Position numbers and translations under genes: made by a program. Shown here one piece after another: positions 27,616-36,763 of a stretch of 64,000 nt of DNA. The notes beneath the pieces are model-generated. The model ran no database searches and had not been told where the DNA came from. It saw only the letters and a program-made list of their open reading frames with translations. This DNA is from Desulfofustis sp. PB-SRB1 (lineage in GTDB: Bacteria > Desulfobacterota > Desulfobulbia > Desulfobulbales > Desulfocapsaceae): contig JAEQMT010000038.1 of assembly GCA_016722945.1 (NCBI GenBank), forward strand, positions 1 to 64,000. Reading direction: 5' to 3'. Numbering within the stretch: position 1 is the stretch's first letter; every line of letters starts with the position of its first letter.

Positions 27616-29028
27616 TCATCCATTCTTTTCCCGGCCATAGTCATCTTCGAAACGGACGATATCGTCTTCGCCCAGATAGCTGCCGATCTGCACCTCGATC
27701 AATTCCAGGGGGATGACACCGGGGTTTTCCAGCCGGTGGGTGGTGCCGGCGGCCACGTAGACCGACTCATTTTCATGCAGGATGATTTCTTTTTCTCCCT
27801 TGACGATTCGGGCAGTACCGCTGACCACCACCCAATGCTCGTTGCGGTGGTGGTGCATCTGCAATGAGAGCTTTTTCGCCGGCGCCACGCTGATCCGTTT
27901 GATCTGGTAGCGATCTTCTTTTTCCAGCACCGTATAAGACCCCCATGGCCGGTACTGGGTACGATGGTGGCGATACGCATCGCGGTTGCCTTTTTTGAGG
28001 GTTGTAACCAGCTGCTTGACGTCCTGGGCACGATCAAGAGGAGCAACCAATACCGCGTCGGCAGTCTCCACCACGAGGGTGTCCTCCAGTCCCACTGCCG
28101 CCACCAGCCTGTCTTCGGCGCGGAGCAGACACCGGCTAACATCCTCACTGACCACATCCCCCACATTCACGTTGTCCCGGTCGTCTTTATCCAGCACCTG
28201 GTACAGCGCCTGCCAGGAGCCGATATCGCTCCACCCCAGATCGGCACTCACCACCGCGGCATGGCTGGTTTTTTCCATCACCGCGTAATCGATGGACTCA
28301 GCCGGGCAGCGCCGCATCGCCTCACCGCCGAACCGGTAAAAGCAACCGTCCCGGCTGCCGTCTCGCACCGCATCCGCCATGGTGGCAAGGATATCGGGGG
28401 CATGTTGTTTACATTGGTCCTGCATGGTGGCAAGGCTGAAGGTGAACATACCGCTATTCCAGAAGTAGTTCCCCGCCCGCAGATACTGCTCGGCCCGCGC
28501 ACGGCTAGGTTTCTCGGTAAACGAGGCGACCTGATCGCCTTCACCCCGCTCGATATACCCGTAGCCGGTCTCGGCCCAGGCCGGTGGGATGCCGAAGGTG
28601 ACGATAGAGCCTTCACCGGCGAGAACAGCCGCCTTGGCGGCGGCACCGATAAATGACTCGGTATCGGTGATGAGATGATCGGCGGGCAGCACCATCACTA
28701 TCTGCTCGGCGCCCGCGCCCATAGAGCTCAGATATTCAACCGCTCCGGCAATGGCGGGTGCGGTATTGCGGCCCAGCGGTTCGAGCAGGATGGTGAACTC
28801 AGCAAAGCCAAGTTCTTCCACCTGGCTCTTGGTAATGAAACGATGCTCTTCGCCCACCACGATGAGAGGGGCCGGCATGACACCGCCTACCCGCATCAGG
28901 GTGTTCTGCAGCAGTGAAAGATGGTTCGTCAGCCGCAGCAGCTGCTTGGGGTAGAGTTCACGTGACAGCGGCCACAATCGTGAACCGGCACCGCCGGCGA
29001 GGATAATTGGTTGAATGGGTAGGGTCAT
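27616..29028 (-). CDS. manC: Mannose-1-P guanylyltransferase / mannose-6-P isomerase
   Basis: A 470-aa bifunctional type II PMI-GMP enzyme that makes GDP-mannose for surface polysaccharides. The N-terminal nucleotidyltransferase has IILAGGAGSRLWPLSRELYP followed by PKQLL and the FTEKPSRARAEQYL segment. The C-terminal cupin carries the isomerase (LSLQMHHHRNEHWVVVSGTA, metal-binding histidines and glutamate). Length is normal. It lies 49 bases downstream of manB in the same direction, giving fructose-6-P to GDP-mannose in two proteins. Confidence 0.94.
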   Translation of the reverse strand: MTLPIQPIILAGGAGSRLWPLSRELYPKQLLRLTNHLSLLQNTLMRVGGVMPAPLIVVGEEHRFITKSQVEELGFAEFTILLEPLGRNTAPAIAGAVEYLSSMGAGAEQIVMVLPADHLITDTESFIGAAAKAAVLAGEGSIVTFGIPPAWAETGYGYIERGEGDQVASFTEKPSRARAEQYLRAGNYFWNSGMFTFSLATMQDQCKQHAPDILATMADAVRDGSRDGCFYRFGGEAMRRCPAESIDYAVMEKTSHAAVVSADLGWSDIGSWQALYQVLDKDDRDNVNVGDVVSEDVSRCLLRAEDRLVAAVGLEDTLVVETADAVLVAPLDRAQDVKQLVTTLKKGNRDAYRHHRTQYRPWGSYTVLEKEDRYQIKRISVAPAKKLSLQMHHHRNEHWVVVSGTARIVKGEKEIILHENESVYVAAGTTHRLENPGVIPLELIEVQIGSYLGEDDIVRFEDDYGREKNG

Positions 29029-29077
29029 GTGTGTGAATCTCGATTAAAAGGAAATTTTTCGTTGCCGGCGATTGTTT

Positions 29078-30445
29078 CTACACCGCCTTGATAAGCGCCG
29101 TCAATTCGGCGGTTTTTTCTTGCAGCAGCGCAACATCGCCTCTGGTTTCAATATTGAGCCGAAGCAGCGGCTCCGTGGTCGATGCACGCACGTTAAAACG
29201 AAACGAGGGATAGGCAACACTGAGGCCGTCGACCCTGCTCATTGCTCCATCGCGATAATGCTCAGCCAGCGTGGCTAACACCGTCCCCGGGTCGGCGACC
29301 GCCATATTTATTTCACCTGAAGCGGGATAGGCACGGCGGCGGTGGTTGATCAGTTCGGAGAGGTTCGTATCCGCCGCGCTCAGCAATGAACTGACGAGCA
29401 ACCAGGGAATCATCCCGGAATCACAATAGCCAAATGAGCGAAAATAATGATGGCCGGACATCTCGCCGCCATATAGACTATTTTCCCGGCGCATATGTTC
29501 TTTTATCAGGGCATGCCCGGCTTTGGTCTCCCGCGCCACTCCCCCGGCCCGGGCCACACAATCCTGGGTGTTCCAGACAAGCCGGGCATCATGTAAAATC
29601 GTCTGGCCCGGGTGATCGGCCAGCAGGGTTTCAGCCAGTAAGCCGACGATATAGTAGCTCTCGATAAATTCGCCCTGCTCGTCCCAGAAAAAACAGCGAT
29701 CGAAGTCACCATCCCAGGCAATACCCATATCGGCACCGCTTTTGCGCACCATGGCGGACGTCTCAGCCCGGTTTGCAGCCAGCAGCGGATTGGGCACCCC
29801 GTGCGGGAAGGAGCCGTCCGGCTGGTGGTGCATGCGGATAACGGTAAACGGCAGCTTCTCGGCAAGCAGATCGACAATAGCGCCGGCACAACCGTTGCCG
29901 CTGTTGGCCACGATCGTAAGTGGCCGCAGTGATGCGGGATTTACATAACTCAAAAGATGGTCGATGTAGGACTCCCGGGTCTGGACGACACGCCGCCTGC
30001 CGGCTGGCTCAAGCACGGGCAATTCCTTCCCGCGGACAAGCTCTCCCAGGCGGGCAAGGCCACTCTGGGCGGTCACCGGCACCGCTCCTCTGGTCACCAG
30101 CTTAAAGCCGTTTTCATCGGCGGGATTATGGCTGGCGGTAATCATTATACCACCATCAACGCCCGAATCCGCCATGCTGAAAGCGGCATGATATACCTCT
30201 TCGGTGCCGACCAGCCCAAGGTGCAGCACCTCGACGCCGCCTTCAACAAGGCCGGCCGCCGCCGCCTCGGCCAGCTCCGGGCTGGTGAGCCGGCAGTCGT
30301 GGCCGATCACCACCGCACGGGGGGTAAACAGATGGGCAAACCCCCGCCCGATACGGTGCGCCAGGGCGGTATCGAGCTGGTCGGGAACGCGTCCACGAAT
30401 ATCGTAGGACTTAAAGCAGGATGGAGGAGTGGGTTCGTTTTTCAT
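29078..30445 (-). CDS. manB: Phosphomannomutase / phosphoglucomutase
   Basis: A 455-aa alpha-D-phosphohexomutase that interconverts mannose-6-P and mannose-1-P (and often the glucose forms). Motifs in order: YDIRGRVP, the phosphoserine loop IMITASHNPADENG, the metal loop AWDGDFDRCFF, the sugar-specificity loop YGGEMSGHHYF and the phosphate-binding loop RASTTEPLLRL. Divergent from rmlA across a ~100-bp AT-rich promoter region and followed by manC. Confidence 0.94.
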   Translation of the reverse strand: MKNEPTPPSCFKSYDIRGRVPDQLDTALAHRIGRGFAHLFTPRAVVIGHDCRLTSPELAEAAAAGLVEGGVEVLHLGLVGTEEVYHAAFSMADSGVDGGIMITASHNPADENGFKLVTRGAVPVTAQSGLARLGELVRGKELPVLEPAGRRRVVQTRESYIDHLLSYVNPASLRPLTIVANSGNGCAGAIVDLLAEKLPFTVIRMHHQPDGSFPHGVPNPLLAANRAETSAMVRKSGADMGIAWDGDFDRCFFWDEQGEFIESYYIVGLLAETLLADHPGQTILHDARLVWNTQDCVARAGGVARETKAGHALIKEHMRRENSLYGGEMSGHHYFRSFGYCDSGMIPWLLVSSLLSAADTNLSELINHRRRAYPASGEINMAVADPGTVLATLAEHYRDGAMSRVDGLSVAYPSFRFNVRASTTEPLLRLNIETRGDVALLQEKTAELTALIKAV

Positions 30446-30546
30446 GTTAATTTTAACCGATCTTGGTATAGTCCCCGGCTCTTTAGGATCATGGCACCAA
30501 CCTTATTAACCACAATTTTTCGGGTTTTAACCCTATTTACACATCA

Positions 30547-31437
30547 ATGAAAGGCATTATTCTGGCCGGCGGCTCCGGCACCAGGCTTTATCCACTTACC
30601 AAGGTAATCAGTAAACAGCTCATCCCCGTCTATGACAAGCCGATGGTCTACTATCCGCTCTCGGTTCTCATGCTGGCTGGTATCAGAGAAATTCTCATCA
30701 TTTCCACCCCGCACCATCTCCCCTATTTTCAGGAACTTTTCGGTGACGGATCACACCTTGGCCTTGCTATCAGCTATGCCGAGCAGCCCCGGCCGGAGGG
30801 TCTCGCCCAGGCGTTTGTCATCGGCGGCGATTTCATCGGCTCTGATCCGGTCTGTCTGATCCTTGGCGACAACATCTTCTTCGGGCCGGGGTTCACCGCA
30901 CTGCTCAAACAGAGCGCCAAACTCACCAGCGGCGGCCTTATCTTCGGATATCTGGTCAAAGATCCGAAGCGCTACGGGGTGGTGGAATTTGATGAGTCGT
31001 TCAGGGTGGTATCAATCGAGGAAAAGCCGACCGCGCCGAAATCGCGCTATGCCGTGCCCGGGCTCTATTTTTATGATGCCGACGTGGTCGATATTGCCGC
31101 CGGGATCAAACCTTCACATCGTGGCGAGTTGGAGATCACCGACGTCAACCTGGCCTATCTGCGTCGCGGTGATCTGAAAGTACAGCCCCTTGGCCGCGGC
31201 TTCTGCTGGCTGGACACCGGCACCCACGAATCCATGCAGCAGGCAGCCAGCTACGTCCAGGCGGTGCAGGAACGGCAGGGACTGAAAATAGCCTGCATCG
31301 AAGAGATTGCCTACCAGCTTGGCTACATTGACCGAGAACAATTAGAACGGCTTGCCGCCGACATGCTCAAGAATCAATATGGCCAGTATATTATGGAACT
31401 ACTCAGGGAAGACAGCGAACCCCCGCGGGGCATGTAA
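30547..31437 (+). CDS. rmlA: Glucose-1-phosphate thymidylyltransferase
   Basis: A 296-aa enzyme making dTDP-glucose from glucose-1-P and dTTP, the first step of dTDP-rhamnose synthesis. It starts [20 protein letters not shown] with the nucleotide-binding loop and [17 protein letters not shown], and keeps [12 protein letters not shown] and [17 protein letters not shown]. Full length. Its stop codon overlaps the rmlD start (ATGTAATGA), so the two are coupled. rmlB and rmlC are not in the window. Confidence 0.95.
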   Translation: MKGIILAGGSGTRLYPLTKVISKQLIPVYDKPMVYYPLSVLMLAGIREILIISTPHHLPYFQELFGDGSHLGLAISYAEQPRPEGLAQAFVIGGDFIGSDPVCLILGDNIFFGPGFTALLKQSAKLTSGGLIFGYLVKDPKRYGVVEFDESFRVVSIEEKPTAPKSRYAVPGLYFYDADVVDIAAGIKPSHRGELEITDVNLAYLRRGDLKVQPLGRGFCWLDTGTHESMQQAASYVQAVQERQGLKIACIEEIAYQLGYIDREQLERLAADMLKNQYGQYIMELLREDSEPPRGM

Positions 31438-32321
31438 TGAAGATACTTATCGTCGGCAGCGGCGGCCAGCTCGGCCTTGACTGCACAATCGTTTTAGCGG
31501 AGCATCACGAGGTCGCCGGGGTCGACGTACCCCAGATAGATATCGGCGATGGCGCCTCCATAGCGCGGGTACTTGCCGAAACCGAGCCGGAGTTGATCAT
31601 CAACTGTGCCGCCTACACGGCGGTGGATGGCTGCGAAACCAACCAGGAGACCGCCTATCGGATCAACGGCGAAGGTCCCCGCCTGCTGGCCGAGGCTGCC
31701 GTGGAGCGTGGCTGCCGGTTGATCCATATCTCCACCGATTACGTATTTGACGGTATGCGGCCGGTTCCTCAGCCCTACCTCGAGCATGACCCGGTGAACC
31801 CGCTCTCGGTGTACGGCAAGAGCAAGCTCATGGGCGAACAAGGTGTCGCCGAAACCGCTCCGGACAGCCTCATTCTGCGAACCGCCTGGCTCTATTCGGC
31901 GCATGGCGCCAACTTTTTGAAAACCATGCTGCGCCTGGCCTTGAGCGATCCGAAACGAAACTTCACCATAGTCGACGATCAATACGGTTCACTGACCTGG
32001 TCGCACACCCTTGCCCGCCAGATCGAACGAATCCTTGATACTGATCTAACCGGTATCGTCCACACCACCTCGCAGGGGTATTCTACCTGGTACGAGGCGG
32101 CCTGCTATTTTCTTGGTCAGATGGAAGTCCCGCACGCCTTCGTGCCTTGTACCACCCGGGACTACCCTACCCCGGCCCACAGACCGGCCAACTCAATTCT
32201 CCAGAACGCGGTATTGGAGAAGGCGAACTGCTCGGTCTTCGAGCATTGGCAGGACGATGTCGACCGCATTGTCGCCGCCCATGGCTCTGAGCTTATCCGG
32301 CAGGCAAAAGCGCTGCTTTAA
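31437..32321 (+). CDS. rmlD: dTDP-4-dehydrorhamnose reductase
   Basis: A 294-aa short-chain dehydrogenase that performs the last step to dTDP-L-rhamnose. N-terminal NAD(P)-binding loop LIVGSGGQLGLDC (G-x-x-G-x-L-G form), INCAAYTAVDGCETNQETAY, the catalytic YGKSKLMGEQ (Y-x3-K) after STDYVFDG, and LRTAWLYSAHGANF are all typical. Coupled to rmlA. The downstream spacer holds a palindromic repeat that may end the transcript. Confidence 0.95.
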   Translation: MKILIVGSGGQLGLDCTIVLAEHHEVAGVDVPQIDIGDGASIARVLAETEPELIINCAAYTAVDGCETNQETAYRINGEGPRLLAEAAVERGCRLIHISTDYVFDGMRPVPQPYLEHDPVNPLSVYGKSKLMGEQGVAETAPDSLILRTAWLYSAHGANFLKTMLRLALSDPKRNFTIVDDQYGSLTWSHTLARQIERILDTDLTGIVHTTSQGYSTWYEAACYFLGQMEVPHAFVPCTTRDYPTPAHRPANSILQNAVLEKANCSVFEHWQDDVDRIVAAHGSELIRQAKALL

Positions 32322-32326
32322 TGAGA

Positions 32327-32489
32327 TGATGGCGTCGTAAAAACTTCGCTCTACGTCGTCGTGGGATCATTTTGACTTCTCGACGTACTACCTGTACGCC
32401 TGCGAGATCAAAATGACCACCACTCCTAGTAGAACTGTGTTTTTACTTAGCCATCTTAAACTGCTAGAATGAGTTTTACGAGTTCATCA
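32327..32489. repeat. Palindromic repeat, family 1, copy with different interior
   Basis: The ends TGATGGCGTCGTAAAAAC and GTTTTACGAGTTCATCA match family 1, but the interior differs. It contains another strong inverted repeat, GATCATTTTGAC...CGTAC and GTACG...GAGATCAAAATGA, instead of the CCCGCGAAAGCGGG hairpin. It fills the spacer between convergent rmlD and the PilZ gene. Confidence 0.7.
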
Positions 32490-32504
32490 TGAGATAAGCG
32501 GCGT

Positions 32505-32897
32505 TCAGGAACATGCCCCGGTTGTCTCATTGCGGGGTTCAGTAAGACCAAGTTCAGCCATCACCACCTCAATGTGTTTTACGGTGGCCGGAAGTGGCTT
32601 CGTATCCACAAAGCCGGCAACGTAAAAATTTGGATTGACGTCAGGTCGGCACCACCGGCACAACGCCTCTATCTTTATTTCCGAGGCGCCACCCACCTCA
32701 TAGGGCAGCGATATCCGCATGCGGACAGTGGTGCCGGGTGTTGCCGGTTTGCTCATTACCAGCATCAAGCCACCGGGAGCGATGTTGACCACATGCCCAT
32801 ACAGGATGGTGCCGCCGGATTCAAATACCCGCAGATAGGTGCGTAATTGTCGCCGCACCGTGCCGCGTCGTTCGGTTGGTGGATTACTCTTACCCAT
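32505..32897 (-). CDS. PilZ-domain protein
   Basis: A 130-aa cytoplasmic protein with a single PilZ fold, the usual bacterial receptor for cyclic di-GMP. The arginine motif RRQLR (residues ~15-19) and the downstream strand VVNIAPGGLMLVM (consensus D/N-x-S-x-x-G, here N-I-A-P-G-G) are recognisable. Loss of the serine may weaken ligand binding. C-terminal helix rich in V and E. It follows UPF0280 by nine bases, so the two are co-transcribed. The process it controls is unknown; the nearby polysaccharide genes are on other transcripts. Confidence 0.75.
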   Translation of the reverse strand: MGKSNPPTERRGTVRRQLRTYLRVFESGGTILYGHVVNIAPGGLMLVMSKPATPGTTVRMRISLPYEVGGASEIKIEALCRWCRPDVNPNFYVAGFVDTKPLPATVKHIEVVMAELGLTEPRNETTGACS

Positions 32898-32906
32898 ATC
32901 TCTTTC

Positions 32907-33677
32907 TCACAGGGGAACCAGTTCTATCGAACCCGCCGCACCCAGGGATTCACCGCAGATCACCACGGTTGCCTTAACCGCATCGAATTGCCTGGCAACC
33001 GTAAGGACCTGTTCCGTCGCCTTCTGATTCTGGGTACTTTTCGCTTCATTGCCCAGACGGGTGGCAAAGGCATCGGCCAGCGCCGCCGTCTCGGCAACCA
33101 CGCTGACCGCATCGGCCCGGCCAAAACTGGTGGAATGCCCCACCGTAGCCGAGGAGGTGCAGACACCCGCCGGCAGGAGATCGGCTGCAAGCTTCATACC
33201 CACCTTTCCGCTCAACGGAGATAATGCCGCAAAGATTCCCACCGTACACGTCTTGTTTCGATGAATGAACAGATCCCCTCCATTTTCAACGATAACCTCA
33301 TCACTGCCTCCGTCAACCAGACCCTGGCCCACATAGTCAGCGATCGCCCCGGCCACCGCCGCCATCGGTCCGACCCCGGCCTGATCGGCGGCGGCCAGCA
33401 TGGCGCGGATTATCGGCGGAGCAAGCGGGTCAGGCGGCAGGGGGGCGAGGGCCGAGAAAAAATGGGGATGTGCCACCGCATACCCCTCCACCTGCAAACG
33501 AAATCGCGTCGCCAGTTCCGCCACCTGCCTGGTGACGTCCCTGGCTGCCAGGATGTGCAGATCGGTCTCCCGCAGCCGAAAAAAAGACGAGATAAGCTCA
33601 ACGGTATCCGCCTGTTCCCGGTAGATGCGGCTCCGATAACGGGTCGGCGATTTATGGCGGCGTGATGTTTTACTCAC
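32907..33677 (-). CDS. UPF0280 / ApbE-like family protein
   Basis: A 256-aa protein of the UPF0280 family, related in fold to the FAD-binding ApbE/FMN transferases. Recognised by YREQADTVELISSFFRLRETDL, the glycine-rich PMAAVAGAIADYVGQGL, DEVIVENGGDLFI and a final TSSATVGHSTSFGRAD. The FMN-transferase chemistry of ApbE is not proven for this family. First gene of a two-gene unit with the PilZ protein. The basic N-terminus (KTSRRHKSPTRYRSRIYR) is not a signal peptide. Confidence 0.8.
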   Translation of the reverse strand: MSKTSRRHKSPTRYRSRIYREQADTVELISSFFRLRETDLHILAARDVTRQVAELATRFRLQVEGYAVAHPHFFSALAPLPPDPLAPPIIRAMLAAADQAGVGPMAAVAGAIADYVGQGLVDGGSDEVIVENGGDLFIHRNKTCTVGIFAALSPLSGKVGMKLAADLLPAGVCTSSATVGHSTSFGRADAVSVVAETAALADAFATRLGNEAKSTQNQKATEQVLTVARQFDAVKATVVICGESLGAAGSIELVPL

Positions 33678-33811
33678 GGGCTGCCGACGAAACCATGTTC
33701 CGCTTCCTTCTTACCTTTTTTCATCCAGGTAAGTGAAGTATCATAGAGGGTGCGCTTCTATTACCAGCAAAGAGGATTGAGAAAAAGAGTATTTTAAAGG
33801 TTCACCTGCAA

Positions 33812-33973
33812 TGATGAACACATAAAAACCTTGAATTTGCTTGCAAACGTCATTCCCGCCCTCGATTACACCCTTCAAGGGCAGGCTTCAGCGGGAATCC
33901 AGTATTTTCGAATGATTATGGATTTCGGTTCAACTCCACAATGACCGTAATTGGGATTTTTACGAAGCCATCA
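33812..33973. repeat. Palindromic repeat, family 1, copy with insertion
   Basis: It begins TGATGAACACATAAAAACC and ends GGATTTTTACGAAGCCATCA. The central CCCGC...GCGGG hairpin is interrupted by about 30 extra bases (CCTCGATTACACCCTTCAAG and following). It fills the spacer 33678-33977, ends five bases before the glycosyltransferase start, and so must contain or abut that gene's promoter and leader. Confidence 0.8.
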
Positions 33974-33977
33974 TGCA

Positions 33978-34607
33978 ATGACGATGAACATGGACGAAAT
34001 CGTGGCCATGTTGACCCGGTACCCTACCCCCGGGCAGGCCAAGACCAGGCTCATCGAGGCCCTTGGTCCGGCCGGCGCCGCCGGGATGCACCGCCTGCTT
34101 ACCGAACGGGTGCTTGCCGCCGTCAACTCACCCTCACGGCCCGCCCCGGAAATATGGTACACCGGCGCCAGCCGTAAGGAGATGTTCGACTGGCTGGGCG
34201 ACCAATACCGCTTTCATCGACAAAAAGAGGGTGATCTCGGCGAAAAAATGGGCGATGCCCTTGCCTGCCATCTGGGACGCGGGAACATGTGCTGTCTGAT
34301 CGGCGCCGACAGCCCGGGACTGGACAATGGCATTATCGATCAGGCATTCTCCTCGCTGGGCCGGGTAGACGTGGTGCTCGGGCCCAGCTATGACGGGGGA
34401 TACTATCTCATTGGCGCCGCTGCCGGGCTCGACACCTCCTTTGTCGCTTCTCTTTTTTCCGGAGTAAGCTGGGGAAGCGACACCGTCCTGGCGGAAACAA
34501 TCACCCGGATCAGAAGGGGTGACAAATCATATCATCTGCTGCCCCATCTCCATGACATCGACACCCCTGAAGACCTCCGACATCTCCATCATTATCGCCG
34601 CCCTTAA
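33978..34607 (+). CDS. DUF2064 / TIGR04282-type glycosyltransferase
   Basis: A 209-aa GT-A-fold nucleotidyl/glycosyl transferase of the DUF2064 group, often paired with the next gene and tentatively linked to arsenosugar synthesis. Motifs: LTRYPTPGQAKTRL at the start, then KEGDLGEKMGDAL, CLIGADSPGLD and VLGPSYDGGYYLIG. I begin at 33978; ATGs at 33984 and 33990 are equally plausible because all lie before the first motif. Its 3' end overlaps the next gene by 56 bases in another frame, so the pair is one unit. Confidence 0.82.
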   Translation: MTMNMDEIVAMLTRYPTPGQAKTRLIEALGPAGAAGMHRLLTERVLAAVNSPSRPAPEIWYTGASRKEMFDWLGDQYRFHRQKEGDLGEKMGDALACHLGRGNMCCLIGADSPGLDNGIIDQAFSSLGRVDVVLGPSYDGGYYLIGAAAGLDTSFVASLFSGVSWGSDTVLAETITRIRRGDKSYHLLPHLHDIDTPEDLRHLHHYRRP

Positions 34608-35262
34608 CGAGGCCGACAACATTTCTCCCCTGGCAGCCTCGTGTGCCGACCATGACGGTGAGATTATTCTGGTGGACGGCGGTAGTACCGACGACACCGT
34701 AGCGCTGGCCCAAAACCATGGCTTTATGACCCTTGCCGGGGTGCGGGGTCGGGCCGCTCAGATGAATCACGGCGCCGCCCATGCCGCCGGCGCCATCCTC
34801 CTGTTTATGCATGCCGACACCCGGCTTCCGGAGAATTTTGCCGCCCCGCTATTGAGTAATCTCAACCGTCCTGATACCGCACTCTGCGCGTTTTCCCTGG
34901 CAATTGACGGCGCATCTCCGCTGCTCAGGCTGATTGGTTGGGGCGCCACCCTGCGCAGCCGGTGGCTGCAGCTTCCCTACGGCGACCAGTGTCTGGCGAT
35001 TCGGGCGCCATTGTTCAACAGGCTCGGCGGCTTTGCCGATATGGCGATCATGGAAGACTACGAATTCGTCAGACGCGCGGCCCGGCTGGGAGCGGTCGTC
35101 ACCCTGCCGCAGCGGGCGCGCACCTCGGCACGACGCTGGCACAGGGTGGGGATTTTACGAACAACAATCATCAACCAGCTAGTGGTTATCGGCTATAACA
35201 TGGGGGTGTCGACGGATAAGCTGGCTTTACTCTACCGGCGCGGGCTGATCGGGAAAAAATGA
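34552..35262 (+). CDS. Family 2 glycosyltransferase (TIGR04283 type)
   Basis: A 236-aa glycosyltransferase with ISIIIAALNEADNISPL at the N-terminus, the DGGSTDDT metal/nucleotide site, LFMHADTRLP, the acceptor-site PYGDQCLAIR and the C-terminal RTSARRWHRVGILRT. No membrane anchor except a weak hydrophobic helix near the end. Partner of the DUF2064 protein; the pair is seen together in many genomes and named for a proposed arsenosugar pathway, which nothing here tests. Start at the ATG at 34552. Its end overlaps the convergent cvpA-like gene by 36 bases. Confidence 0.85.
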   Translation: MTSTPLKTSDISIIIAALNEADNISPLAASCADHDGEIILVDGGSTDDTVALAQNHGFMTLAGVRGRAAQMNHGAAHAAGAILLFMHADTRLPENFAAPLLSNLNRPDTALCAFSLAIDGASPLLRLIGWGATLRSRWLQLPYGDQCLAIRAPLFNRLGGFADMAIMEDYEFVRRAARLGAVVTLPQRARTSARRWHRVGILRTTIINQLVVIGYNMGVSTDKLALLYRRGLIGKK

Positions 35263-35880
35263 GTCTTCCCGGGAACTGGTGGACGTTTGCTCTCCCGGTT
35301 CATCGGCCGGCTGTTCATCGAGGCCGGGACTCTGCTCGAAGAGCGGAATCTGATCCAGGCCGATGGCGGGCTGGACACGGCGCATGGCCTCCCGGATATC
35401 CTCGTCTTTGATCAGCGCCCGAGCCTGTTCACTCAACTCGTGCAGGGTTGGACAGGTCCGGCATTGATCCAGTATATCATTTTCAGGAGCAATAAAGGAG
35501 CCGATCAGCAGATGAATCAGCACCACGATAATCACCCCCTGAACTGCCCCCACCACACCGCCGACAATCCTGTCGAACCAGCCCGCCACAATAATCTGCA
35601 TTACCTTTCGCAGGGCAAGCCCAAGCAATGAGCAGGCCACAAACGTGACAATAAAGAGCAGCAGATAGGCACTGAGAAACACCACCTTGGGGTTGTCGGA
35701 GAGATCACGAAGAAACGGAAGCAGTTGGTCATGATAGCGGCTTGCCACCAGGAAACCGGCCACCAGGGAGATAAGTGGAACGACCTGACGGAGCATGCCC
35801 AGCCACAGTCCACGCAGCGCCATTGCGGCAACAATACCGATGACCACCACATCATATGGGTTTAGCTGAGTAGTCTCCAT
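35227..35880 (-). CDS. CvpA-family membrane protein
   Basis: A 217-aa inner-membrane protein with four hydrophobic helices in the first ~150 residues (YDVVVIGIVAAMALRGL, VVPLISLVAGFLVASRY, VVFLSAYLLLFIVTFVACS, VVGAVQGVIIVVLIHLLIG) and an acidic, proline-rich tail. CvpA was named for colicin V production and also affects envelope stress tolerance; the molecular function is unknown. The ATG at 35880 has AAGAGG a few bases upstream and begins METTQLNPYD; the open frame back to 35961 is probably leader. Confidence 0.85.
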   Translation of the reverse strand: METTQLNPYDVVVIGIVAAMALRGLWLGMLRQVVPLISLVAGFLVASRYHDQLLPFLRDLSDNPKVVFLSAYLLLFIVTFVACSLLGLALRKVMQIIVAGWFDRIVGGVVGAVQGVIIVVLIHLLIGSFIAPENDILDQCRTCPTLHELSEQARALIKDEDIREAMRRVQPAIGLDQIPLFEQSPGLDEQPADEPGEQTSTSSREDSFFPDQPAPVE

Positions 35881-35992
35881 ATTGACCTCTTGCTTATCGT
35901 CGCGGGACGCTTTACCGTAGCAGATGGTTCCATGTGATAGCAAAACGACCTGAATTTGCAAAGAAAAATCACCCTACTACACATATCATCCG

Positions 35993-36763
35993 ATGTCACC
36001 CAGCCAAACTCCCGTACTTGCCAACCCTGCCTTCACAAAACAGCTTTCCGCCCTGGCGGCTACCGAAATCTTCATGGCGGAGATGGATATCGAACAGCTT
36101 CGAAATGGCGCCGAAGCGGATTTTTGCATCACATGGCTGAACGCCAGCGAACAGATTCAATTTGATCGATTCTCCTTCGAGAAAAGGCGGCTTGAATGGC
36201 TCGCCGGGCGGGTCAGCGCCAAACGGGCATTTGTGGAACTGTACCGCCATACCAGAAAAGAAGATATCTCCCCGGATGAACTGGTCATCGAGGCGACGAT
36301 GTCTGGAAAACCCGTCTTGCACACGGAAAAACATAAAGAAGTATTCAAAGATGTAGACTTTTCCATCTCGCACTCCCATGACAAGGCGATTTGTCTGGCC
36401 TGCCGCAGCCGTTGCGGCATTGATCTGCAGTATCTTTCCAACACCCTGTTCAAGGTAAAATACCGGTTCTGCAACGATGTCGAGACCGCCATGCTGTTTG
36501 ACATCGACGCCGATGAGATCCGCCATCTCGGCCACCTGTGGAGCGCCAAGGAATCCATCCGCAAATGTCTGAGCGTTCGCTCCCTGCTTGGCTTCAGCGA
36601 GATAAACCTGGTTCGGGTCACCCAGCATGATGTGGTTTATTGCCTGCTGTTTCGCCTGGACAAGCCGATTGTGGGCAACGGTTTCATATCGGCCGTTACC
36701 ACCATTGTCGACAACTACTCCCTGGCCGCCTGTGTGATCGGATCTGACCGGCTCCATGCCTGA
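35993..36763 (+). CDS. 4'-phosphopantetheinyl transferase (Sfp type)
   Basis: A 256-aa enzyme that moves phosphopantetheine from CoA onto a serine of acyl or peptidyl carrier proteins. Recognised by FEKRRLEWLAGRVSAKRA (residues 62-79), MSGKPVL, FSISHSHDKAICLA, GIDLQ (142-146) and LWSAKESIRKCL (182-193). In most homologues the fourth motif is GxDxE; here the metal-binding glutamate is replaced by glutamine, while the KES glutamate remains. No polyketide or peptide synthase is nearby, so its carrier is unknown. It overlaps mutM by eight bases. Confidence 0.85.
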   Translation: MSPSQTPVLANPAFTKQLSALAATEIFMAEMDIEQLRNGAEADFCITWLNASEQIQFDRFSFEKRRLEWLAGRVSAKRAFVELYRHTRKEDISPDELVIEATMSGKPVLHTEKHKEVFKDVDFSISHSHDKAICLACRSRCGIDLQYLSNTLFKVKYRFCNDVETAMLFDIDADEIRHLGHLWSAKESIRKCLSVRSLLGFSEINLVRVTQHDVVYCLLFRLDKPIVGNGFISAVTTIVDNYSLAACVIGSDRLHA

